NCBI GenBank assembly: GCA_958422185.1
Contig: CATZNW010000010.1
Location: forward strand, 1 to 64,000
DNA length: 64,000 nucleotides
Direction: 5' to 3'
DNA from: an uncultured Clostridium sp.
GTDB taxonomy: Bacteria > Bacillota > Clostridia > Oscillospirales > Acutalibacteraceae
Below the pieces are notes generated by a model. The model searched no databases. It was not told the origin of the DNA and worked only from the letters and a program-made list of their open reading frames with translations. Made by a program: the position numbers and the translations under genes. Below are positions 8,857-17,128 of the stretch, piece after piece. The number at the start of each line of letters is the position of its first letter. Position 1 is the first letter of the stretch.

Positions 8857-9295
8857 TTACGCGCTTCAGTTTTTGATCTGCGGATTTATAATGGGTATCG
8901 TATACGATTTTTTTCGTTTTCTTCGCTTTGTTTTTAAAAATAAAGCGGCGGTATTTCTTCTTGATTTTCTGTTTTTTGTAATTTATGCGCTTGTGTTTTT
9001 TATTCTTTTGCTTGGATATAACAACGGATCTGTAAGGGCAATATACTTTACGGCATATTTTTTTGGACTGCTTTTATATGTATTTACGGTTTTTCGCTTA
9101 ACAAGGCGTTTACAGGGTGCTGCTGCCGTTTTTATAAGAAAAATAATAAAAAAATTTGTGAATTGTATAAAAAAACTATTGCAATTGGTAAAGCGCCTGT
9201 ATTATAATGTGTTTATGTTAAGCAAAAAGCCTTTACGCAAAAAACGTAAAATTAAAGATTCAAAAGCGGGTAAAAAGAATGAAAAAAATAGTTGA
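8849..9295 (+). CDS. yabQ: Spore cortex biosynthesis protein YabQ
   Basis: A 148-residue membrane protein of the YabQ family, required for cortex formation in Bacillus. It has three to four hydrophobic segments in the first 90 residues (FLICGFIMGIVYDFFRFLR is typical) and a strongly basic C-terminal tail. The start is a GTG at 8849 inside the end of yabP. The end overlaps the start of divIC by 17 bases, so yabP, yabQ and divIC are one translationally coupled unit. Confidence 0.88.
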   Translation: MLDYALQFLICGFIMGIVYDFFRFLRFVFKNKAAVFLLDFLFFVIYALVFFILLLGYNNGSVRAIYFTAYFFGLLLYVFTVFRLTRRLQGAAAVFIRKIIKKFVNCIKKLLQLVKRLYYNVFMLSKKPLRKKRKIKDSKAGKKNEKNS

Positions 9296-9590
9296 CCTGT
9301 TAAATAAAAATAAAAAACTGCGTCTTTCCATCATTGCAGTCGTGCTTGTTATAATGTTTTTTGCCTGTTCCGGCATAATCGTTTCTCAGGCGGCGGATAT
9401 AAGCAGGCTTAAGAACCAGGAAGCGGCGTATACTCAGCAGCTTAACGAGCAAAAAGAAGAAAACGCCCGTCTGGAGGAGATCCTTGATTCTGATGACCGT
9501 GATTCCTATATAGAGCAGAAAGCGCGTGAAAAAGGTTATGTAAAGTCTGATGAAATCGTGTTTTACGATATTTCGGGCTCCGGTAACTGA
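9279..9590 (+). CDS. divIC: Septum formation initiator DivIC/FtsB-like
   Basis: A 103-residue bitopic division protein. A short basic cytoplasmic stretch is followed by one membrane helix (about residues 15-36), an extracellular coiled coil (ISRLKNQEAAYTQQLNEQKE) and the conserved YIEQKAREKGYVKSDEIVF end of the DivIC/FtsB family. It forms a complex with DivIB/FtsQ and FtsL at the septum. It overlaps yabQ and is followed by a terminator, closing the sporulation/division block. Confidence 0.9.
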   Translation: MKKIVDLLNKNKKLRLSIIAVVLVIMFFACSGIIVSQAADISRLKNQEAAYTQQLNEQKEENARLEEILDSDDRDSYIEQKAREKGYVKSDEIVFYDISGSGN

Positions 9591-9623
9591 GTTTAAGATA
9601 TCTTGAAATTTATATTTATGCAT

Positions 9624-9654
9624 AAGCCGGGAAGTTTCTCTCGGCTTGTTTTTT
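9624..9654 (+). terminator. Terminator after divIC
   Basis: AAGCCG/CGGCTT extended by wobble and further pairs to about nine base pairs, followed by TTGTTTTTT. Confidence 0.8.
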
Positions 9655-9675
9655 AGTGGACCGTAAGGAGATCAT

Positions 9676-10521
9676 ATGAGGGAAGTTTCATCAAAAGAGA
9701 TAACCAAAACCGTTAAGGAACTGGTTATAAAAGCCAATAAAATTCTGCCGCAGGATCTTGTAAACTGCATTTCATGCTGTGAGCAGACGGAGAATAACAG
9801 TACGGCAAGATCCGTGCTTTCCGATCTGCAGGCAAATATAAGCGCCGCGTCAGAACTTGATATTCCCGTGTGTCAGGATACGGGAATGGCGGTCATATTT
9901 GCCGAAGTGGGGCAGGACGTGCATATTTCCGGGGAAAATTTTGAAGACGCGGTAAACCGAGGGGTAGCAGAAGGATATACGGAAGGCCTCCTTCGCAAAT
10001 CCGTTGTCCGCGATCCCTTGGCGGACCGTGTCAATACAGATGATAACACGCCCGCCGTTATCCACACCCGTATCGTGCCGGGCGATAAGATAAAGATTAC
10101 TGCCGCTCCAAAGGGCTTCGGCAGTGAAAATATGAGTGCACTCAGAATGTTTACCCCAAGCGCCAATAAAGAAGACATTATAGGGTTTGTAGTGGAAACT
10201 GTTAAGAAAGCCGGTTCCAATCCGTGCCCGCCGGTAGTTGTAGGCGTAGGCATAGGCGGCGATTTTGAATACTGTGCTCTGCTTGCAAAAAAAGCGCTCT
10301 GCCGCAGTGTTTCAAAACGCAATCAGATTGCTTTTTACTCAGATATGGAAAAAGAGATCCTCCATAAGGTGAATGCACTTGATATCGGTCCTCAGGGATT
10401 CGGTGGGCGGACTACCGCCCTTGCTGTGAACATAGAAACATATCCCACCCATATTGCGGGACTTCCGGTTGCGGTAAATATAGGCTGCCATGTAACGCGG
10501 CACGCGTCTGCTGAGATCTAG
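9676..10521 (+). CDS. fumA: Class I fumarate hydratase, alpha subunit
   Basis: The 281-residue alpha (N-terminal) subunit of an iron-sulfur fumarase or related class I hydratase such as tartrate dehydratase, interconverting fumarate and malate. The Fe4S4 cysteines are in ISCCEQTENN, VCQDTGMA and the GIGGDFEYCALLAKKAL segment. Start ATG at 9676 behind GTAAGGAG. The beta subunit normally follows directly, but the next gene here is an RNA methyltransferase; a matching beta subunit lies about 43 kb away at 53347. Fumarase is the likeliest activity since TtdA-type enzymes share these motifs. Confidence 0.9.
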   Translation: MREVSSKEITKTVKELVIKANKILPQDLVNCISCCEQTENNSTARSVLSDLQANISAASELDIPVCQDTGMAVIFAEVGQDVHISGENFEDAVNRGVAEGYTEGLLRKSVVRDPLADRVNTDDNTPAVIHTRIVPGDKIKITAAPKGFGSENMSALRMFTPSANKEDIIGFVVETVKKAGSNPCPPVVVGVGIGGDFEYCALLAKKALCRSVSKRNQIAFYSDMEKEILHKVNALDIGPQGFGGRTTALAVNIETYPTHIAGLPVAVNIGCHVTRHASAEI

Positions 10522-10537
10522 AGAAAAGGAATTGTAA

Positions 10538-11653
10538 ATGTATCTTTATATGGTTGCCCCGTGTCTTTTTGGGCTTGAGGGTCTTGTTGCTGATGAACTT
10601 AAAGTTATGGACGCCCGGAATGTGGCTGCGGAAAACGGCAGAGTGTTTTTTGAGGGCGATGATCATATCCTGGCGCGCGCTAATATCTGCAGCCGTTTCG
10701 CCGAAAGAATTTTAATCGTTATGGACAGGTTTAAAGCCACGTCTTTTACGGAACTTTTTGACGGGGTAAAGCGCATAAACTGGAGCGATTTTATAGGCAA
10801 AAATGATGCTTTCCCCGTAAAAGGGCACTGTGTTTCTTCCGCGCTCCGTTCCGTGCCCGATTGTCAGCGGATAATCAAAAAGGCGGTGGCAGACAGTTTA
10901 GCAGAGGATTATTCTGTATCATGGCTGCAGGAGAGCGGAGCCGTTCATCAGATCCAGTTTTCCGTTATCAAAGACGAGGCGCTTATAATGCTGGATACCT
11001 CGGGTACGGGCCTTCATAAGCGCGGATACCGTCCGCAGGCGAATGACGCGCCGATACGCGAAACGCTTGCCGCCGCCATGTGTTCGCTTTCAAAACTCCG
11101 CCATTATCATACTATGTATGACCCGTTTTGCGGCGGCGGAACAATCCTTGTGGAGGGAGCGATGCTTGCCAATCATATTGCGCCCGGAATAAACAGGGAG
11201 TTTTCTGCGCAGAAGTGGGGGCTTTTTGATAGCGGAATATGGAAAGACGAGCGTGAGCGCGCGGAAAGTCTTGTTAAGAAAGATACGGATTTTATTGCTT
11301 TCGGCAGCGATATTTCAGCGGAATGTATAAAGCTGACTGCCGGCAATGCAAAAAATGCAGGCGTCAGCAGTTTTCTGCGCCTTGAAACAAAAGACATAAA
11401 AGATTTTTTACCGTCTAGCGAAAAAGGCACGCTTGTGACCAATCCTCCGTACGGTGAAAGAATGCTGGATATTTCGTCTGCGGAAAAAATCTATAAAATT
11501 ATGGGCCGTAAATTTGAACGCCGCAGCGGCTGGAGCTACGGTATTATTTCTCCTGATGAGGAGTTTGAGAAATGTTTCGGAAGAAAAGCGGATAAGCGCC
11601 GTAAGCTTTACAACGGTATGATAAAATGCCAGTATTATATGTATTTTAAATAA
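10538..11653 (+). CDS. THUMP-domain RNA guanine methyltransferase (RlmL/YpsC-like)
   Basis: A 371-residue class I SAM-dependent methyltransferase. The N-terminus has a ferredoxin-like and THUMP RNA-binding region (YMVAPCLFGLEGLVADELK), followed by a Rossmann fold with the SAM motif DPFCGGGTILVEGA and the catalytic TNPPYGERM motif. It matches the YpsC/RlmL group that makes N2-methylguanosine in 23S rRNA, though tRNA methylation (Trm14-like) cannot be excluded. It follows the fumarase subunit by 16 bases and is probably cotranscribed. A terminator follows. Confidence 0.9.
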   Translation: MYLYMVAPCLFGLEGLVADELKVMDARNVAAENGRVFFEGDDHILARANICSRFAERILIVMDRFKATSFTELFDGVKRINWSDFIGKNDAFPVKGHCVSSALRSVPDCQRIIKKAVADSLAEDYSVSWLQESGAVHQIQFSVIKDEALIMLDTSGTGLHKRGYRPQANDAPIRETLAAAMCSLSKLRHYHTMYDPFCGGGTILVEGAMLANHIAPGINREFSAQKWGLFDSGIWKDERERAESLVKKDTDFIAFGSDISAECIKLTAGNAKNAGVSSFLRLETKDIKDFLPSSEKGTLVTNPPYGERMLDISSAEKIYKIMGRKFERRSGWSYGIISPDEEFEKCFGRKADKRRKLYNGMIKCQYYMYFK

Positions 11654-11687
11654 TCGCCGGCAGATCGTTTTGAACCTTATAGTATAA

Positions 11688-11716
11688 AAACGCGCCGGAG
11701 GCGCGTTTGTTTTTTG
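11688..11716 (+). terminator. Terminator after the RNA methyltransferase gene
   Basis: AAACGCGCC/GGCGCGTTT, nine pairs with a GGA loop, then GTTTTTTG. Confidence 0.9.
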
Positions 11717-11724
11717 TGTTTCGC

Positions 11725-11753
11725 TTGACGGATTTGCATACTATATGTAGAAT
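11725..11753 (+). promoter_or_regulatory. feoAB promoter
   Basis: TTGACG at 11725-11730 and TAGAAT at 11748-11753 with a 17-base spacer. A small hairpin GCCGT/ACGGC follows in the leader. No clear Fur box was identified. Confidence 0.7.
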
Positions 11754-11819
11754 ATAAATAAGCCGTATTTCACGGCATTTCATCCTTTGGATGATGATAT
11801 GAGGGAGGTGGGCAGCTTT

Positions 11820-12044
11820 ATGCTGCTTAAAGACGCCGGAATCGGCGATGTCTGTATTATCGAGCAGATCCGTCTGCCGTTTCAGATGGAACGCAGGCTG
11901 GAGGCACTGGGGATGACAAAGGATACACCCGTTTCAGTTATAAACAGAAAGGGCAGGGGGATCCTTATAATCAAGCTCAGGGGTACGCGCTTTGCTCTCG
12001 GCTATAACATAACAAAAAATATAGAAGTGAGGCGGACCGTATGA
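11820..12044 (+). CDS. feoA: Ferrous iron transport accessory protein FeoA
   Basis: A small SH3-like cytosolic protein that supports FeoB. From the ATG at 11820 it has 74 residues (MLLKDAGIGDVCIIEQI), with the usual MERRLEALGMTKDTPVSV core. The frame is open from 11787, but GGGAGGTG at 11803-11810 fits the ATG at 11820, and the extra N-terminal residues are not family-like. The stop overlaps the feoB start as ATGA, so the two are translationally coupled. Confidence 0.9.
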   Translation: MLLKDAGIGDVCIIEQIRLPFQMERRLEALGMTKDTPVSVINRKGRGILIIKLRGTRFALGYNITKNIEVRRTV

Positions 12045-14083
12045 GCGGAGAAATGACGATCGGCTTTATAGGCAACCCAAACTGCGGCAAAACAACGCTG
12101 TTCAATGCTTACACGGGCGCTAATTTAAAGGTCGCCAACTGGCCGGGTGTAACGGTTGAAAAGGTTGAAGGCGCTATAAAAGCGCATGATATGGATATCC
12201 GCCTTGTGGATCTTCCGGGAACTTACAGTCTTACCTCTTATACTATGGAGGAGACTGTTTCACGCAATTTTATTCTGAGCGGCGATGTGGATGTTATTAT
12301 CAACGTTGCCGATGCTTCTGCGCTTGAAAGAAGTCTTTATCTTACGCTTCAGCTGCTTGAACTCGGCAAGCCTGTTGTGCTGGCGCTGAATATGATGGAT
12401 ATCGTTGAAAAGCGCGGTATGGAAATAGATCTGCACCGCCTGCCGGAAATGCTGGGAATACCGGTTGTGCCGGTTTCCGCAAGAAAACGCCGCGGACTGG
12501 ATGTGCTGCTGCATGCCGCTGTGCATCATAAAGGTGCAACATTGCCGGACCGCCTTATACATAACCATGCTTTTGCATCTCACCACATGCATGATCACCA
12601 TTCCGAATTCGCAATGGTGTATTCCGATAATATTGAGGACAAGATCGATTGGATAATCCCAGAACTTAAAAAGCGTTATCCCGATCTTACCAATTATCGC
12701 TGGCACGCTATAAAACTGCTTGAAAAGGATAAGGAGATAACGGAAAAATATCCTGTGGATATGCCGCAGGTGATAGACCGCAGCTATGAATCCGATATAA
12801 TAAATCAAAAATACGATTTCATAAGCGAGATTATAGACGAAGTCCTTATTCATAAAGAACGACAGGATATTTTTACCGAGAAAGTGGATAAGGTCCTGAC
12901 AAGCAGGATCTGGGGCATACCTGTTTTTCTTGGCATAATGGCTGTGATATTTTTTCTTACATTCACGGTTGGGGACTGGATCAAAGGTTATTTTGAAATC
13001 GCAATAGATCTTATCTCAAATGCCGCCACCGCCGGACTTGCCGCCATAAATGCCGGGGATATTGTAACTTCCCTTGTGGTGGACGGAATTATTGCCGGAG
13101 TGGGAACCATTATAACGTTTCTTCCGAATATCCTTATTCTGTTTTTGTGTCTTGCTCTGCTGGAGGACAGCGGGTATATGGCGCGTGTTGCCTATGTTAT
13201 GGAAGGGGTTATGAGCAAGCTTGGTCTCTCAGGAAAAGCGTTCATACCCATGCTTTTGGGGTTCGGATGCACCGTGCCGGCCATAATGGCGTCCCGTGCG
13301 CTGGAAAATAAACGCGACCGCTATAAAGTAATGCTTGTCACCCCGTTTATGAGCTGTAACGCAAGGCTTACGATCTATATCCTGTTTGCGGAAATGTTTT
13401 TCGGCGATCATGCAATGATCGTCGCATATTCCATGTATCTTATAGGAATCGTTGTGGCGATCATTGTTTCAGCCGTTATTCATCTGGTGGATCGGAAAAA
13501 GAGCGAAAATTACCTTATAATAGAACTTCCAGAATATAAAATGCCGGATGCAAGAACGGTCGGTATATATGTCTGGGAAAAGATCAAGGATTATCTCGGC
13601 AAAGCAGGCTCAACGATTTTTATAGCAACTATTATCATCTGGGCGCTGCTCAATTTCGGCCCGTCCGGATTCGCGCAGAACGCTTCAGACAGCTTCGGCG
13701 CGGTAATCGGAAAGTGGCTCGTACCCGTGTTCGCGCCCATAGGCCTCGGTTTCTGGCAGATTGTCGTTGCGCTTATTGCGGGTATCTCGGCAAAAGAAGT
13801 CGTTGTTTCAAGCTGCGCCGTGCTTTTCGGCATAGTAAACGCGAGCTCGGCTGCCGGTATGGATGCGTTTTCGTCAGCGCTTTCCGGTATAGGGTTCGGT
13901 ACGCTCAACGCCTTCTGTTTAATGGTGTTTTGCCTCCTTTACATTCCGTGCGCCGCAGCCCTTGCAACGATCCGCAAGGAATCAAACAGCTGGGCATGGA
14001 TGGGATTTACGGCGGTGTTTCAGCTTGCTGTTGCCTGGATCGTAACTTTCATCGTTTATCGTATCGGCTTGCTCATCATATAA
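12041..14083 (+). CDS. feoB: Ferrous iron transporter FeoB
   Basis: A 680-residue membrane iron(II) transporter with an N-terminal G domain: G1 at residues 11-19 (GNPNCGKTT), G3 DLPGTYS and G4 NMMD. A helical spacer domain follows, then two Gate-type membrane halves (GVGTIITFLPNILILFLCLA and GISAKEVVVSS) with about ten helices. An unusual histidine-rich stretch lies at about residues 174-188, between the G domain and the helical spacer. It is coupled to feoA and forms a two-gene operon that ends in a bidirectional terminator. Expected to act in anaerobic iron uptake. Confidence 0.97.
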   Translation: MSGEMTIGFIGNPNCGKTTLFNAYTGANLKVANWPGVTVEKVEGAIKAHDMDIRLVDLPGTYSLTSYTMEETVSRNFILSGDVDVIINVADASALERSLYLTLQLLELGKPVVLALNMMDIVEKRGMEIDLHRLPEMLGIPVVPVSARKRRGLDVLLHAAVHHKGATLPDRLIHNHAFASHHMHDHHSEFAMVYSDNIEDKIDWIIPELKKRYPDLTNYRWHAIKLLEKDKEITEKYPVDMPQVIDRSYESDIINQKYDFISEIIDEVLIHKERQDIFTEKVDKVLTSRIWGIPVFLGIMAVIFFLTFTVGDWIKGYFEIAIDLISNAATAGLAAINAGDIVTSLVVDGIIAGVGTIITFLPNILILFLCLALLEDSGYMARVAYVMEGVMSKLGLSGKAFIPMLLGFGCTVPAIMASRALENKRDRYKVMLVTPFMSCNARLTIYILFAEMFFGDHAMIVAYSMYLIGIVVAIIVSAVIHLVDRKKSENYLIIELPEYKMPDARTVGIYVWEKIKDYLGKAGSTIFIATIIIWALLNFGPSGFAQNASDSFGAVIGKWLVPVFAPIGLGFWQIVVALIAGISAKEVVVSSCAVLFGIVNASSAAGMDAFSSALSGIGFGTLNAFCLMVFCLLYIPCAAALATIRKESNSWAWMGFTAVFQLAVAWIVTFIVYRIGLLII

Positions 14084-14095
14084 AAGATAAAAAAT

Positions 14096-14136
14096 AAAAA
14101 GCGGAAGGGCATTTTGATCGCCTTTCCGCTTTTTTA
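14096..14136 (+). terminator. Bidirectional terminator between feoB and the DUF3784-like gene
   Basis: AAAAAGCGGAAGG pairs with CCTTTCCGCTTTTT around a short loop. A-rich and T-rich flanks on both sides serve the two convergent genes. Confidence 0.88.
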
Positions 14137-14142
14137 TGCCTT

Positions 14143-14484
14143 TTATTTGTTCCTGCAGTGATCTTCCACATAACGGTACAGTGTTAGGATACCCGCGATC
14201 AGCAAAACGATAAAAACCGCTGCCGGTATCAGCATGAACTTTTCCTGCACCTTTCCCGCTTCAACAAAATATCCGGCAGCGCCGAGCCCTGCCGCTAAGA
14301 CGGCAACGAACAGCATCAGCACGCCTGCCGCTCTGCTCATTTTTTCGCCGTCGTATTTTTCTTTCTTCTCATCCGGGGCGGTGTTGTATCCGGCAATGAG
14401 CCACGCGCCGTGACCGCTTAAGAGAATGACGGAAAGAATCAGAAATACCACGCATAATACGCCGTCTATAATAATGCCGATCAT
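14143..14484 (-). CDS. Small membrane protein, DUF3784-like
   Basis: A 113-residue integral membrane protein with three hydrophobic segments (about residues 5-25, 55-75, 85-105). The stretch LLSGHGAWLIAGYNT followed by Asp/Glu/Lys-rich residues matches my recollection of the DUF3784 family, common in Firmicutes and of unknown function. The frame extends to 14535, but the ATG at 14484 is preceded on the minus strand by AAAGGGGG, so that start is chosen. It stands alone between convergent feoB and the HprK-like gene. Confidence 0.75.
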   Translation of the reverse strand: MIGIIIDGVLCVVFLILSVILLSGHGAWLIAGYNTAPDEKKEKYDGEKMSRAAGVLMLFVAVLAAGLGAAGYFVEAGKVQEKFMLIPAAVFIVLLIAGILTLYRYVEDHCRNK

Positions 14485-14573
14485 ACGAATCCCCCTTTGT
14501 GTCCTCAATATAGATCTTGTGTACTGAAAAGTCAATACTTTTTTTACATCATTTTATTGAGAAAAACGGAATT

Positions 14574-15287
14574 TTATATTTTCGGTTTCATAGCGTTGTA
14601 GGAAGTCAAAACAGCTTCATCACTTATATTGCAGCCAAGCTCCCACAGCGGAACAAGTTTGAAAATGTTGTCCAGAACTTCCATAAGTTTTTCCATTCTG
14701 GGGGCGCCCACCCTTCTTACAGTCTGTGCAAAAATATTGTATATCGCCTTTGCAGTATCCGCCCTTTTTATGTGGTTCTCCTCGCTTCTTTCCAGAAAGC
14801 AGATCCCGGCAAGAGGCACGAGCTCCGGCGTCGAATAATCATATTTCCCGCTCCACGGCGTACCGCAGGCGTATACTTTTCCGTCTATTATCCTTATAGC
14901 CGGCTTATCGTCGTTCACCATATGCGCGCGCGCGCCGAAATGTTTCAGCCACAGCGAGGTGTGCGTGGATTTCCCCGTGCCGCTGTCCGCCGAAAAAGCA
15001 TAGGCCACTCCGTCAACGGCAATGCATGAAGAGTGGAGCAGTATCCCGTTATAGCTTATGAGAGCAGTATAAAAATCCTGACCTGTCAGCATATATTCCC
15101 AGTCGTCGCTGTTCAGTTCGGGGTGCTCTTTTTTTGCCGCCTCAACGCGCTCTGGCGAAACGTTTATAACAAAGTCAACGGTTTCTTCGTTCTGATCCTC
15201 TGAAATATACGGCTGCGCCTGTTTACCCGTTCTGCCCGTCATATTTTTAATATCCACTCTGAGTCCCGCAATATCGCATATCGCCAT
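14574..15287 (-). CDS. HPr kinase-like P-loop protein, orphan
   Basis: A 237-residue protein with a Walker A motif FSADSGTGKST at about residues 99-108 followed by HTSLWLKHFG, then VNDDKPAIRI and CGTPWSGKYDYS. These match the HprK-like C-terminal kinase fold seen in orphan serine kinases near peptide-modification clusters, not canonical HprK, which is present at 21339. No peptide precursor, PqqD or radical SAM gene is adjacent. It has its own minus-strand promoter. The substrate is unknown; sugar or peptide kinase are possibilities. Confidence 0.7.
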   Translation of the reverse strand: MAICDIAGLRVDIKNMTGRTGKQAQPYISEDQNEETVDFVINVSPERVEAAKKEHPELNSDDWEYMLTGQDFYTALISYNGILLHSSCIAVDGVAYAFSADSGTGKSTHTSLWLKHFGARAHMVNDDKPAIRIIDGKVYACGTPWSGKYDYSTPELVPLAGICFLERSEENHIKRADTAKAIYNIFAQTVRRVGAPRMEKLMEVLDNIFKLVPLWELGCNISDEAVLTSYNAMKPKI

Positions 15288-15338
15288 TTATAATACCTCG
15301 TATTTTTGAGTTAGTTTCGTGTAACTTTTTATATCAAT

Positions 15339-15367
15339 AGTATAAAGTATTTGTCAGGCTTCGTCAA
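15339..15367 (-). promoter_or_regulatory. Promoter for the HprK-like gene
   Basis: On the minus strand TTGACG (15362-15367) and TATACT (15339-15344) are 17 bases apart, about 52 bases before the start codon. Confidence 0.7.
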
Positions 15368-15454
15368 GCACCGGGCTGCGTACGGTTTTATGTTGAGCAC
15401 TTCAAAGTAAAAGCGAAACGGCTTTTTGGTTTAGAAAATCTTGTTCTTGAATGA

Positions 15455-15483
15455 TTGACAGAAGAAAAGATTTGATATATAAT
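15455..15483 (+). promoter_or_regulatory. Perfect sigma-A consensus promoter for dinB
   Basis: TTGACA at 15455-15460 and TATAAT at 15478-15483 with a 17-base spacer, a full consensus match. No LexA box (CGAACNNNNGTTCG type) was found over it, although ATGTTCGATA lies just downstream. Confidence 0.85.
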
Positions 15484-15518
15484 AAAACAAATGTTCGATA
15501 AAGAAAGAAGAGCTGACT

Positions 15519-16769
15519 GTGGAACGCGCAATACTTCATATAGACTGCAATAAGTTTTATGCTTCGGTCGAGTGCCTGCATCATCCGGAGATACGCGGCA
15601 AGCCGGTGGCTGTGGGCGGCAGCGAGGAGGCGAGGCACGGAATCGTGCTCACCAAAAATGAAATAGCCGCACGTTTCGGGGTCTCTACCGGTGAGCCGCT
15701 GTGGCAGGCAAGGCAGAAATGCCCAGGGCTCATTGTTATGCCGCCGAATTTTCCTCTTTATATGCGGTTTTCAAATATGGCGCGTAATATCTACAGGGAT
15801 TATTCACGTCAGATAGAGCCGTTCGGCCTTGATGAAAGCTGGATCGATATTACCGGATCCGGCAAAAGCCCGGCGGCAACTGCGCAGGAGATACGCCGCC
15901 GCGTAAAATATGAACTCGGGATAACCGTTAGCATAGGCGTATCGTGGAACAAAATTTTTGCCAAATTCGGTTCCGATTACAAAAAGCCGGATGCCGTTAC
16001 CGTCATAAACCGTGATAACTATAAGGATATCGTGTGGAAAAGTCCGTGTTCGGATCTACTCTTCGTTGGCCCGGCAACAACAAAAAAACTCCGTTCTTAC
16101 GGGATCTATACCATCGGGGAACTTGCGGATTCCGGTCTCCCGTTTCTCAGATCCGTTTTCGGTAAAAACGGAGAGATACTTTATGCCTTTGCAAACGGGC
16201 TTGATACCACGCCTGTTTGCGATATGGATGACGAACGCGCGATCAAAAGCATAGGCAATTCCACTACCACTCCCCGCGATATGGTGAACAATAACGATGT
16301 AAAGACGGTGATGACCGTTCTTGGCGAAAGTGTTGCACGACGGCTAAGAGAACACGGGCTGAAGGGCAGGGGGATCTCCATATCAGTCAGGGACTGCGAT
16401 CTGAACAGTTTTACACGCCATGCAAAACTTAAAACGTATACGGATGTCTCCTCAGAGATCATTTCTGCCGCAACGGCGCTTTTCAGGGCAAACTACAACT
16501 GGGAAAAGCCGCTTCGCAGCGTAGGCGTTACGGTTTGTGATTTCGGGCAGGAGCTTTTGCAGTTTGACCTGAACGGAACCGTGGAAAAACATGAAAAGCT
16601 TGAAAAACTGGAACGCACGGTTGATGATATACGGCGCCGCTTCGGAAATTACGCAGTGCAGCGCGCTTCAATGCTTGCGGCAAAGGATCTTAGCCGTTTT
16701 AATCCGCACGATGATCATACGATCCACCCGGAAGGATATTTTAAAGAATATAAAGAAAAAGGAGCATAA
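15519..16769 (+). CDS. dinB: Y-family DNA polymerase IV
   Basis: A 416-residue translesion polymerase. The N-terminal palm has ILHIDCNKFYASVEC with the first catalytic Asp, then the finger motif and GLDESWIDITG with the second Asp/Glu pair, the HhH thumb region (LLFVGPATTKKLRSYGIYTI) and a C-terminal little-finger domain. The start is a GTG at 15519 behind AAGAAAGAAG. It is driven by a consensus promoter and followed four bases later by a 76-residue protein, with which it is probably cotranscribed. DinB2/UvrX-like members look similar, so the exact subfamily is less sure. Confidence 0.93.
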   Translation: MERAILHIDCNKFYASVECLHHPEIRGKPVAVGGSEEARHGIVLTKNEIAARFGVSTGEPLWQARQKCPGLIVMPPNFPLYMRFSNMARNIYRDYSRQIEPFGLDESWIDITGSGKSPAATAQEIRRRVKYELGITVSIGVSWNKIFAKFGSDYKKPDAVTVINRDNYKDIVWKSPCSDLLFVGPATTKKLRSYGIYTIGELADSGLPFLRSVFGKNGEILYAFANGLDTTPVCDMDDERAIKSIGNSTTTPRDMVNNNDVKTVMTVLGESVARRLREHGLKGRGISISVRDCDLNSFTRHAKLKTYTDVSSEIISAATALFRANYNWEKPLRSVGVTVCDFGQELLQFDLNGTVEKHEKLEKLERTVDDIRRRFGNYAVQRASMLAAKDLSRFNPHDDHTIHPEGYFKEYKEKGA

Positions 16770-16773
16770 ATGA

Positions 16774-17004
16774 ATGAAACAGTATGTAGAGGTGTTTGCA
16801 AAGTTTGATATCAACGGCAGCATCATTCCGCTTGCCGTCAAAATAGAAGATGAAAAATTTGAGATAGACCGCGTCCGGGATATCCGGCCTGCTGCTTCAC
16901 TCAAAAGCGGCGGTGCCGGTATAAGGTATACATGCTCGGTAGAGGGCAGACCGGCATATCTTTTTCTGGAGGAAACAAAGTGGTTTATAGAGCCGGCGTG
17001 CTGA
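16774..17004 (+). CDS. Small protein of unknown function downstream of dinB
   Basis: A 76-residue protein with beta-rich character: MKQYVEVFAKFDINGSIIPL, a central KFEIDRVRDIRPA and a C-terminal LEETKWFIEP. It resembles small proteins often found directly after dinB in Clostridia, but no function is known to me. The start is four bases after the dinB stop with AAAGGAG inside the end of dinB. Codon use is like the neighbours. Confidence 0.75.
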   Translation: MKQYVEVFAKFDINGSIIPLAVKIEDEKFEIDRVRDIRPAASLKSGGAGIRYTCSVEGRPAYLFLEETKWFIEPAC

Positions 17005-17066
17005 ATGTGTTGCATATTTTATAGTTTTCGCATATACCGGGCCCTCTTTTCTAATGATTTTACACA

Positions 17067-17095
17067 TTGAAATGCGCCTTGAAAAGTGGTAAAAT
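17067..17095 (+). promoter_or_regulatory. Promoter for the aminotransferase gene
   Basis: TTGAAA at 17067-17072 and TAAAAT at 17090-17095, 17-base spacer, 34 bases before the start. Confidence 0.7.
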
Positions 17096-17128
17096 ATCAC
17101 AGTAATTCTGATTAAGGAGGGTATTCTT

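Noticed and set aside
13714..14097. 127-codon plus-strand open frame
   Set aside because: It overlaps the 3' part of feoB in another frame; low-complexity and no start signal.
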